DNA of 16,136 bases, taken from NCBI GenBank assembly GCA_900553705.1, contig USEK01000017.1, positions 1 through 16,136 on the forward strand, in the 5' to 3' direction. A program made the position numbers and the translations under genes. The notes under the pieces were generated by a model. It had not been told where the DNA came from, searched no databases, and was given only the letters and a program-made list of their open reading frames with translations. Below are positions 6,776 through 13,005 of this stretch, in pieces. Every line of letters begins with the position of its first letter. The stretch's first letter is position 1. Source of the DNA: an uncultured Collinsella sp. (GTDB taxonomy: Bacteria > Actinomycetota > Coriobacteriia > Coriobacteriales > Coriobacteriaceae).

Positions 6776-7744
6776 CTAGTACTGCTCGATGCCCATGTAG
6801 CGACGAATCTCGGGGCTGTGATCGAACACCTTGCCGCGGGCGGCGCGCAGCTCGCAGCTCATGTTGTAGAAGAAGATCGGCTCCAGGAACGAACGCACGC
6901 TGGCAGGCACTTCACCCACGCCGTACTCGAGCGCATCGAGCACCATGACTGTATCGGTGTGCGTGTTGAGGAACGCAAGAGCGCGCTCCTCCATGGGGCG
7001 GCACTCGCCCGATCCGAGCTGCACAAAGTAGAACACGCCGGGCTCGGTGGCTTCGAACGGGCCGTGGAAGTACTCGCCGGAGTGGATGTAGCAGCAGTGC
7101 TGCCACTGCATCTCCATGAGCGAGCAGATCGCCATGGCATAGGTCTGGCTAAAGTTGGGGCCGGAGCCCAGAATATAGAAGAACTTGTGCTGCTGGCAGA
7201 GCTCGGCAAAGCGGGCGCCCAGCTCGGCGTTGACCTTCTCACGGGCGGCGGGCAGCAGCGCATCCATCTGCTTGAGGCCCTCATACATGTCGGCGAGTGC
7301 CTCGTAGCCTTCCTGCTGGTCGAGCAACTCGGCGGCGATCAGAGCGCCGATGCCCTGCGGCACCTCAGCCTGCGACACACCCTCACCCCACGGATAGACC
7401 CAGGTAGTCCACTTGCCGTTGTCGATCTTTGAGCCCTCGCAGTCGGTAAGGGCAATGACCTCGGCACCGGCGGCCAGCGCCACCTCGCAGCCGTCGACGA
7501 CCTCCTGCGTGTTGCCGCTGTGGCTGCAGGCGATGACGAGCGACTTCTCGCCAAGACTCTTGGGAGCCATCAGGCAAAACTCGCGTGCCGTGTAGACCGT
7601 CGAGGTAAACGTGGTGGCCTCACGCTTGAGCAGCTCGTTGGCCGGCATGAGATCGATCATCGAACCGCCGCAAGCGATCCAAAAGACGTTCTCGATCTTG
7701 CCCTTGCGCTCGATGATTTCCTGAACCAGATCATGTGCGTTCAT
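6776..7744 (-). CDS. SIS-domain sugar-phosphate deglycase, FrlB/GfrF-like
   Basis: This 322-residue double-SIS-domain protein is most like FrlB, which splits fructoselysine 6-phosphate into glucose 6-phosphate and lysine, or the related glucoselysine-6-phosphate deglycase. The first SIS domain shows IACGGSM (24-30) and ACSHSGNTQEVVD (72-84). The second shows ILGSGPNFSQTYA (191-203), then the HSGEYFHGPFEATEPGVFYFVQLG block (221-244), whose SGE-x-x-HGP is the active-site strip of these enzymes. The C-terminal RRYMGIEQY matches the end of FrlB (RRYYGGLVEY type). GGAGG precedes the ATG. No kinase or transporter gene is nearby, so the exact sugar-amine is unknown. The upstream GntR/UTRA gene and the paired operator repeats indicate substrate-induced control. 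Confidence 0.8.
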   Translation of the reverse strand: MNAHDLVQEIIERKGKIENVFWIACGGSMIDLMPANELLKREATTFTSTVYTAREFCLMAPKSLGEKSLVIACSHSGNTQEVVDGCEVALAAGAEVIALTDCEGSKIDNGKWTTWVYPWGEGVSQAEVPQGIGALIAAELLDQQEGYEALADMYEGLKQMDALLPAAREKVNAELGARFAELCQQHKFFYILGSGPNFSQTYAMAICSLMEMQWQHCCYIHSGEYFHGPFEATEPGVFYFVQLGSGECRPMEERALAFLNTHTDTVMVLDALEYGVGEVPASVRSFLEPIFFYNMSCELRAARGKVFDHSPEIRRYMGIEQY

Positions 7745-7778
7745 GCTGATGCTCCTCCTTGTGGGGCGGCTTTGAACG

Positions 7779-7802
7779 ACGACAGCTCGTACCTGCTGTC
7801 GT
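7779..7802 (-). promoter_or_regulatory. 5' leader hairpin of the SIS-domain gene
   Basis: ACGACAGC (7779-7786) pairs with GCTGTCGT (7795-7802) around an 8-base loop, in the leader between the presumed start of transcription and the ribosome site. It may stabilise the mRNA; no riboswitch family is recognised. Confidence 0.4.
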
Positions 7803-7879
7803 TCTATGTTGTCCTATTTATAGCACGTGTAACAACGCCCGTGAAGCCATCTCAGCAAATTTGTTCTATGTTGTTCTAT
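7801..7879 (-). promoter_or_regulatory. SIS-gene promoter flanked by two operator-like repeats
   Basis: Read on the minus strand, TTCACG (7840-7845) and TATAAA (7817-7822) are 17 bp apart. Two 17-bp direct repeats with 16 of 17 identities flank this promoter: GTTCTATGTTGTCCTAT (7801-7817, at the transcription start) and GTTCTATGTTGTTCTAT (7863-7879, upstream of the -35). Each is two GTTCTAT-type heptamers spaced 10 bp apart. Their centres are 62 bp apart, near six helical turns. They are probable sites for the adjacent GntR/UTRA protein. Confidence 0.65.
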
Positions 7880-7888
7880 CTGTGGACG

Positions 7889-8644
7889 TTAGATGTCGAA
7901 GACGTAGCGCGAGCCCACGATCTTTTGGCGGCCGAGCAGTAGAGGGCGCCCGCCGGCGTCGGTAAAGTAGGCCTCCATATAGAAGAGCGGCTCGCCGACC
8001 GGCACCTCCAGCAGCGGGGCCGTCTGAGCATCGGCAAGCGCAATCTCCACGGTGCAAGGGTCGGACTTGAGCGGTGCGCGGCCCGAATGCTCGGCAACGA
8101 GCGCAAAGATCGAGTTATCGGCGAGGTCCTTGTCGGCAAGTGTCTGCAGATAGGGATGGTCAGCCAGCACAAAGGCGTTGTTCTCGAGCATGACGGGCAC
8201 GCCGTCTGCCGTGCGCACGCGCTCGACAACGATGAGCTCGCAGCCGGGTTCCACCCCAAAAAACGCCGCGTCCTCGCGCGTCGCCGCAACCACCGTGCGC
8301 GACACCAGGCGTGCTCCGGCCACCATGTCGTTGGCAGCGCAACCCTCGGAAAAGCTCTGAACGTCACCCTTCTGGACAATCTTGCGCTTGAGCTTGGGCG
8401 CGCACACGAACGTGCCCCTCCCCTGCTGGCGGTTGAGATACCCCGCGTGCGACAGCTCCTCGATGGCGCGGCGCACGGTGATGCGTCCCACGCCGTAGTA
8501 CTTCGCAAGCTCCATCTCGGAAGGAATGCGCGAGCCGGATGCGTACACGCCACGCGCGATCTCGCCCTTTAGGTCGTCCATGACCTGCTGGTACAGCGGC
8601 ACGGCGGGCACGTCAGTGCGGTCGGTTTTATCGTCGAATGCCAT
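7889..8644 (-). CDS. GntR-family (HutC/UTRA) transcriptional regulator
   Basis: This 251-residue DNA-binding regulator has an N-terminal winged helix at about 15-85 (LYQQVMDDLKGEIARGVYASGSRIPSEMELAKYYGVGRITVRRAIEELSHAGYLNRQQGRGTFV, here given as the domain span). A C-terminal UTRA ligand-binding domain follows at about 95-248. UTRA domains bind sugar phosphates or amines, which fits the neighbouring deglycase gene downstream. ATG 8642-8644 begins two bases after the recQ stop, and GGAG within the recQ end serves as its ribosome site, so it may be translated from a recQ transcript. It likely represses the deglycase gene through the repeats at 7801-7879, whose upstream copy lies 10-26 bp short of this gene's end. 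Confidence 0.88.
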   Translation of the reverse strand: MAFDDKTDRTDVPAVPLYQQVMDDLKGEIARGVYASGSRIPSEMELAKYYGVGRITVRRAIEELSHAGYLNRQQGRGTFVCAPKLKRKIVQKGDVQSFSEGCAANDMVAGARLVSRTVVAATREDAAFFGVEPGCELIVVERVRTADGVPVMLENNAFVLADHPYLQTLADKDLADNSIFALVAEHSGRAPLKSDPCTVEIALADAQTAPLLEVPVGEPLFYMEAYFTDAGGRPLLLGRQKIVGSRYVFDI

Positions 8645-8646
8645 CG

Positions 8647-10629
8647 TTACGCTCCATCCCGCGCATGCTCGGACTCAAATTCTTCAATCGCCGCCATAAA
8701 CTGCTCGCCAAAGGCGTCGGCTTTTTTCTCGCCAATGCCGTTGACCTGGATCAGCTCCTCGCGCGTCTGCGGACGCAGGCGGCACAGGCCGCGCAGGGCC
8801 TTGTCGGAAAAGACCATATACGGCGCCATCTCCAGCTCGGTCGAGATCTCCTTGCGGAGGGCACGCAGGCGCTCGAACAGCTCGGCATCGTCGCCAACGC
8901 GCGGGCGCTGATCCAGCTCGGCCTCCTCGCGCAGCAGATCGACGGCGCGGCGGGCGCGGGCCGAGGCCTTGCGCTTGGACGCGCGACGCTTAACGGTAAA
9001 GACGAACGCCTCGTCCTCGACCTCGCCGGCACGCGGACCCAGTCCCACGACCGGGTACTGCCCCTGCGAGGTGGCCAAATAACCGCGACCGCACAGCTGG
9101 CCGATGATGTCCTTGATGCGCCCGACCGATTCGCTCGACAGCTCACCGTAGCCGCGGTCCTCGTCCAGATTCATCTGGCGAATGCGCTCGGTGTTGCCGC
9201 CGTGAAGCACGTCGGCGATGAGCGACTTGCCAAAACGCATGGGACGCGTGGCCACGTAACGTACGGTGGTGCGGGCCATATCGGTGACGTCCTCGACCTC
9301 GAACTGCGTGAGGCAGTTGCTGCAGTTGCCGCAGCCCTCGGCGTCATCCGTGGCGGTGGAGCCCGAACCAGCCGCAGCCGCGTGCTCGGCCGCGGCCTCG
9401 TCGCCAAAGTAGCGCAGCATGTATTCGCGCAGGCAGCCGGTGGTATTGCAGTAGCCCTCCATCTGGCTGAGCAGGCGGTAGCGGTTCTGGAGCGCCCACG
9501 CGCGCTGCTCGTCGTCGAGCGCCTCGTCCGCAGCATCGCCGCGGTCGATCAAAAAGCGGCGCATGCGAAAATCATTGCCGTTCCACAGCAAGTGGCAGCT
9601 GGCCGGGTCGCCGTCGCGGCCGGCGCGGCCAGCCTCCTGGTAGTAGGCCTCGATGCTCTCGGGCACGTTGTTATGAATCACGTAGCGCACGTTGGGCTTG
9701 TCGATGCCCATGCCAAAGGCGTTGGTGGCAACCATCACCTGGATATCGTCGTCGATAAAGGCGCGCTGGCTATGGCGACGGGCGTCGTTGCCCATGCCTG
9801 CATGGTAGCGGCCAACGCGAATGCCGCTGGGACCCAGTGCCTCGACAAGCTCGCCTGCCAGCGCATCGACTGTCTTGCGGGTCGAGCAATACACGATGCC
9901 GCTCTCGCTCGAATGCGCGATCACATAGTCACGCACCCACGCGGCCTTGGCCTTGTCGCCCATCTCCTCGCAACCAAAGTAGAGGTTCTTGCGATCGAAA
10001 CCCGTCACCACCGTCGCGGGGTTTTGCAGGCCGAGCATCTGCTGAATGTCCGCGCGCACGCGCTCGGTCGCCGTAGCGGTAAAGGCCGCCACGATGGGGC
10101 GCTGCGGCAGGGAATCGATGAACTCGCGAATCTGCAGGTAGGCGGGGCGGAAATCCTGGCCCCACTGGCTCACGCAGTGGGCCTCGTCAATGGCCACGAG
10201 CGGCACGCCAATGCCGCCGTCCGCCGCGGCCTCCTGCGCAAAGGCTAAAAAGCGCGGCTCGAGCAGGCGCTCGGGCGCCACGTACATAAGCTGGTAGCGA
10301 CCCTCGCGCGCCCGCTTGAGCACGGTGTTTTGCTGGGCTGGAGTAAGGCTGGAGTTGAGATAGCTGGGTCGCGCACCCGCCGCGAGCAACGCACGGGTCT
10401 GGTCCTCCATAAGCGACAGCAGCGGACTCACCACAAAGGTGATGCCGGGCAGCATGAGCGCGGGCACCTGGTAGCAAATGGACTTGCCGGCGCCCGTGGG
10501 CATAACGCCCAGCGCATCGCGACCGGCAAGGATCGCATCGACCATGCGGTCCTGTCCCGGGCGAAACGAGGTGTAGCCAAAATAGGCGCCGAGCGTGTCG
10601 AGCGCCATCTGCTGCATGCTATCGGTCAT
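8647..10629 (-). CDS. recQ: ATP-dependent DNA helicase RecQ
   Basis: This 660-residue 3'-5' superfamily 2 helicase acts in recombination and replication-fork repair. The motifs occur in order: FGYTSFRPGQ (17-26, motif 0), PTGAGKS (44-50, Walker A), DEAH (148-151), TATAT (184-188), and YQEAGRAGRDG (330-340, motif VI). Zinc ligands are Cys399, Cys433, Cys436 and Cys439, with an Ala/Ser-rich insertion between them. The winged-helix RQC domain follows at about 450-545. A C-terminal HRDC domain is at about 580-655 (PQTREELIQVNGIGEKKADAFG). In the aromatic-rich loop VSQWGQDFRP the usual His is Gln158. AGGA precedes the ATG. A consensus -10 lies upstream, and gntR follows after two bases. Confidence 0.97.
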   Translation of the reverse strand: MTDSMQQMALDTLGAYFGYTSFRPGQDRMVDAILAGRDALGVMPTGAGKSICYQVPALMLPGITFVVSPLLSLMEDQTRALLAAGARPSYLNSSLTPAQQNTVLKRAREGRYQLMYVAPERLLEPRFLAFAQEAAADGGIGVPLVAIDEAHCVSQWGQDFRPAYLQIREFIDSLPQRPIVAAFTATATERVRADIQQMLGLQNPATVVTGFDRKNLYFGCEEMGDKAKAAWVRDYVIAHSSESGIVYCSTRKTVDALAGELVEALGPSGIRVGRYHAGMGNDARRHSQRAFIDDDIQVMVATNAFGMGIDKPNVRYVIHNNVPESIEAYYQEAGRAGRDGDPASCHLLWNGNDFRMRRFLIDRGDAADEALDDEQRAWALQNRYRLLSQMEGYCNTTGCLREYMLRYFGDEAAAEHAAAAGSGSTATDDAEGCGNCSNCLTQFEVEDVTDMARTTVRYVATRPMRFGKSLIADVLHGGNTERIRQMNLDEDRGYGELSSESVGRIKDIIGQLCGRGYLATSQGQYPVVGLGPRAGEVEDEAFVFTVKRRASKRKASARARRAVDLLREEAELDQRPRVGDDAELFERLRALRKEISTELEMAPYMVFSDKALRGLCRLRPQTREELIQVNGIGEKKADAFGEQFMAAIEEFESEHARDGA

Positions 10630-10660
10630 GGTTTCCTAACGTCCAAGTCATCTGCCGCCG

Positions 10661-10666
10661 ATTATA
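10661..10666 (-). promoter_or_regulatory. recQ -10 element
   Basis: On the minus strand the sequence is TATAAT, a perfect -10, 31 bases before the recQ start codon. No good -35 is seen 17 bp upstream, where the DNA is very G/C-rich. Confidence 0.55.
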
Positions 10667-10730
10667 CGCCGCCACGCGGACCGGCGTCGCCCGGCTGCCG
10701 ACCACGGGCAATACGATCCAAGGCGGGCAA

Positions 10731-10824
10731 CCGTGGATTTTCGGACACTTGCCAAACGAGCGTGGATAATCTCCCACTTTGAGACCGTCACCGAGCCAAA
10801 AACGGGAGATTATCCACGCTCATT
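10731..10824 (-). repeat. REP-like palindrome, copy A3
   Basis: The arms GAGCGTGGATAATCTCCC (10758-10775) and its exact complement (10804-10821) form a perfect 18-bp stem. The tail unit (10731-10746, reading GTCCGAAAATCCACGG on the minus strand) shows the copy lies in minus orientation. It lies between recQ and the IS110 element. Confidence 0.92.
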
Positions 10825-10856
10825 CTGCAGGTAGTCATTGGGTGTTCCTATAGTTT

Positions 10857-10862
10857 TGTCAA
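10857..10862 (-). promoter_or_regulatory. Consensus -35 in the IS right end (junction promoter half)
   Basis: TTGACA on the minus strand lies 12 bases from the element's right edge. In excised circles of IS110 elements, a right-end -35 joins a left-end -10 to drive the non-coding RNA. The candidate -10 is TACAGT at 12246-12251. Spacing in the circle would be 15 bp with a CA core or 18 bp with a CC core. Confidence 0.55.
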
Positions 10863-10871
10863 CCGTCGGGG

Positions 10872-12005
10872 CTACTCCCGGTAGGGCACCCGGTCGCGCA
10901 TCACGGCGTATATCGCCCTGAGCCGCTTCCTCGCGACGGCCTTGAGCGCCCGCCCGTGCCCCATGCCCCGCGCCCTGCAGGCCCGGTAGTACTCGCCGTA
11001 GCGCCCCGAGGACCTCACCAGGCTGTTGCACGAGAAGATCAGCAGGGACTTGAGCCTCGCGTCGCCGCGCCTGGACGCCCTGACCGACCTCACCGACGTG
11101 CCGGAGCTCCTCACCCTCGGGGCTATGCCGCAGTACGAGGCCAGGTGGTCGTGGTCCGGGAACCTCCCGATGTCGACCGACACCGCGAGCTGCGCCGCGG
11201 TCCTCGGGCCGATGCCGGGCACGGTGAGCAGGCACGCGTAGGTCTCGTCGCCCTCGAGCAGCGCCGCCGTCTCGGCCTCGAGGGCCCCGGCCTCGTCGAG
11301 GGCCTCCGATATCCGGGCGGCCAGGAACCTGACCTGCCTGTTCTCGGCCTCGACGAGCGCCGGCGGGGGCGCGGTGGAGGCGGCCGCGGCCTCCCCGGCG
11401 GCCTCGGCCCGCGGGCCCTCGGCCCCGGAGCGGGCGATCCCCCACGCCCCGCCGAACCCGGCGAGCAGCTCCAGCCACCGCCGGTCCGACAGGTCGACCG
11501 CGGCCTCGAGGGCCGGGCAGGACTCGAGCAGCACCGCGCGCAGGCGGTTCTTGTCCCTGGTCGCGCAGGCGACGACGTGGTCGCGCTGCGACGAGAGGGC
11601 GCGAGCGGCCTCGAGGGCCTCGCCGCGGCCCGGGACCCCCGACAGGGAGTCCGGCACGCCCAGGGCGGTCCGCGCGATCACCGCGGCGTCGCGCTCGTCG
11701 GTCTTGGCCTCGCCGGCGAACAGGCCCGCGGCGCGGCTGGCGGCGAGGCCGGGCAGGTAGGCGACCCCGAGCCCCGCGGCGCGGGCCCGCCTCACGGCGA
11801 GGGACCCTATGTTGCGGAACTGGTCGACGACGACGAGCGTGCCGGCGGGCGCGGAGGCGAACAGCGCGTCGAGCTCGGCCTCCCTGTTGCGGACGGGGGC
11901 GCTGTCCAGCACCTCCCCGTCGCGGTCGATCAGGCAGGCCCAGTGCGATGACTTGCCGACGTCCAGGCCGAGCACGGCCGCGGGTCTGGTGGATGGCGCT
12001 TTCAC
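10872..12005 (-). CDS. IS110-family transposase (DEDD recombinase)
   Basis: This 377-residue RNA-guided recombinase has an N-terminal RuvC-like domain with acidic residues Asp15 (GLDVGK), Asp61 (VVVDQFRN, replacing the usual Glu), Asp103 and Asp106 (KTDERDA). A central coiled-coil region follows, then the C-terminal Transposase_20 domain: VPGIGPRTAAQL (262-273, helix-hairpin-helix-like) and the serine strip GIAPRVRSSGTS near 293-304, which holds the candidate nucleophile. I chose GTG 12003-12005 because AAGGA (12013-12017) sits seven bases upstream. An in-frame GTG at 12059 would place the start inside the donor guide of the non-coding RNA. The stop is TAG 10872-10874. The frame is intact, so the element may be active. 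Confidence 0.93.
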   Translation of the reverse strand: MKAPSTRPAAVLGLDVGKSSHWACLIDRDGEVLDSAPVRNREAELDALFASAPAGTLVVVDQFRNIGSLAVRRARAAGLGVAYLPGLAASRAAGLFAGEAKTDERDAAVIARTALGVPDSLSGVPGRGEALEAARALSSQRDHVVACATRDKNRLRAVLLESCPALEAAVDLSDRRWLELLAGFGGAWGIARSGAEGPRAEAAGEAAAASTAPPPALVEAENRQVRFLAARISEALDEAGALEAETAALLEGDETYACLLTVPGIGPRTAAQLAVSVDIGRFPDHDHLASYCGIAPRVRSSGTSVRSVRASRRGDARLKSLLIFSCNSLVRSSGRYGEYYRACRARGMGHGRALKAVARKRLRAIYAVMRDRVPYRE

Positions 12006-12035
12006 GGTGGTATCCTTCCGGTAGTCGTTCGACCG

Positions 12036-12240
12036 GATGGCCTCCCCCTCGGCACTCACATTACCAGCCGCGGCACCTGCCCGGCACTTTCCTATCAGCC
12101 GTCGGGGGCGGCGCGCCCCGCGCCGGCAGCACCCAACGGGCCCTCTCGGGGCAGGGACGTTCGGCCGTGCGCGGGCGCCCGGTCGGCGGCCCGTTCTGGG
12201 CGCGCCTCAATCGTAGCCCGAGACGGTCCCGGGCTGACAA
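12036..12240 (-). ncRNA. Candidate IS110 bridge RNA
   Basis: This non-coding segment (about 200 nt, approximate ends) precedes the transposase gene in the same direction, as bridge RNAs of IS110-group elements do. 5'-to-3' on minus it shows four elements. (1) A hairpin, AGCCCG/CGGGCT (12215-12235). (2) A hairpin, GCCC-AGAAC-GGGC (12189-12201). (3) A target loop closed by 12164-12172 with 12120-12127, holding left guide GAACGTCC (12162-12155), distal hairpin GCCC-CGAGA-GGGC (12152-12140) and right guide CGTTGGGTG (12138-12130). (4) A donor loop closed by 12098-12112 with 12040-12053, holding left guide GATAGGAA (12096-12089) and right guide GTAATG (12064-12059). The guides match the real flanks and element ends. 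No RNA data were available. Confidence 0.75.
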
Positions 12241-12253
12241 TTTCGACTGTAAT

Positions 12254-12289
12254 GGACGTTCTTGTTTGACTAGTCGTTTAAGAACGTCC
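12254..12289. repeat. Palindromic target element of the IS110 insertion
   Basis: GGACGTTCTT (12254-12263) and AAGAACGTCC (12280-12289) form a 10-bp stem around the self-complementary core GACTAGTC (12268-12275). The adjoining CCCCAACGACTAC (12287-12299) recurs in inverted, slightly diverged form on the other side of the element (10831-10842). Confidence 0.8.
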
Positions 12290-12305
12290 CCAACGACTAC
12301 ATAGC

Positions 12306-12383
12306 ATGAGAGTGGACAATCTCCCGGTTTGAGCCTGCATTCAAGCTCAAAGTGGGAAATTATCCACTCTCGTTTCATTTTTT
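12306..12383 (+). repeat. REP-like palindrome, copy A4, with compensatory change
   Basis: The arms GAGAGTGGACAATCTCCC (12308-12325) and GGGAAATTATCCACTCTC (12354-12371) match at 16 of 18 positions. An inner stem TTTGAGC/GCTCAAA (12328-12334, 12345-12351) and a T6 run (12378-12383) follow the pattern. Relative to the other copies, GCG/CGC is changed to GAG/CTC on both arms. It lies 27 bases past the pdxT stop. Confidence 0.9.
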
Positions 12384-12397
12384 GTTGATTTCGATGC

Positions 12398-12985
12398 CTA
12401 CATTTGTAGGAACAGTTCGTGGAGGCGGGTGTCTTCATCGAGTTCGGGGTGGAAGGTTACGCCGAGCTGGTTGCCCTGGCGCGCGGCGACGATACGGCCG
12501 TCGACTTTCGCTAAGGCCTTTGCGTCGCCGTGGACCTCGACGATGCGGGGCGCGCGGATAAACGTCAGCGGCACTTCACCGTCGATGCCGGCTACCTGTC
12601 CCTTGGTTCGAAAGCTGCCGAGCTGCCTGCCGTAGGCATTGCGCTCGACAAGCACATCCATGGTTGCCAAACGGGGCGTGCCCTTATCGTCATGGGCGGC
12701 AAGGTCGTGAGCCAGCAGAATCAGGCCGGCGCAGGTGCCCAGGACGGGCATGCCTTCAGCGATACGGGCACGAAGCTCCTCGAGCATGCCCAACTCATCA
12801 AGCAGCTTCCCTTGAACGGTAGACTCGCCGCCGGGAAGTACCAGACGGTCAAAGTCCTGCTTCAAATCAGCCGCCTGCCTCAGCTCAATACAGTGTGCGC
12901 CCAGCTCGGACAGCCTCGCCTCGTGCTCGGCAAAAGCACCTTGGACCGCCAGCACGGCGACCGTTTGGTCTGCATAATCGCTCAT
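12398..12985 (-). CDS. pdxT: Pyridoxal 5'-phosphate synthase glutaminase subunit PdxT
   Basis: This 195-residue class-I-type glutamine amidotransferase releases ammonia from glutamine and channels it into PdxS in the 12:12 PLP synthase complex. The Cys-His-Glu triad is visible: Cys85 in GTCAG, with His179 and Glu181 in TFHPELDED. The oxyanion/PdxS-contact motif PGGEST is at 51-56, and VLAVQGAFAEH near the start is typical. AAAGGA precedes the ATG. It lies 20 bases downstream of pdxS in one operon. The stop is followed by REP-like copy A4. Confidence 0.96.
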   Translation of the reverse strand: MSDYADQTVAVLAVQGAFAEHEARLSELGAHCIELRQAADLKQDFDRLVLPGGESTVQGKLLDELGMLEELRARIAEGMPVLGTCAGLILLAHDLAAHDDKGTPRLATMDVLVERNAYGRQLGSFRTKGQVAGIDGEVPLTFIRAPRIVEVHGDAKALAKVDGRIVAARQGNQLGVTFHPELDEDTRLHELFLQM

Positions 12986-13005
12986 GTGCGATCCTTTCTG
13001 CCGGA

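Larger units (their letters stand above)
10843..12254 (-). mobile_element. IS110-family insertion sequence, about 1.41 kb
   Basis: The element is read on the minus strand. It holds a left non-coding end with the candidate bridge RNA, the transposase, and a short right end. IS110 elements lack terminal inverted repeats and usually make no target duplication beyond a core dinucleotide. Guide matching puts the core CA (TG on plus) at 10843-10844 and 12253-12254, with the body at 10845-12252. A CC core two bases away is the alternative. G+C is much higher in the element than in the flanks and changes abruptly near 12240. The element interrupts an inverted-repeat locus between REP-like copies A3 and A4. 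Confidence 0.85.

Noticed and set aside
8638..10248. A 536-codon plus-strand frame across recQ.
   Set aside because: It is antisense to an intact RecQ with all motifs, and its His/Ala/Val-rich composition is typical of shadow frames.
10810..11478. A 222-codon minus-strand frame overlapping the transposase.
   Set aside because: It is Gly/Arg-rich and lies in another frame of the transposase gene, and it runs through the element edge into the repeat.
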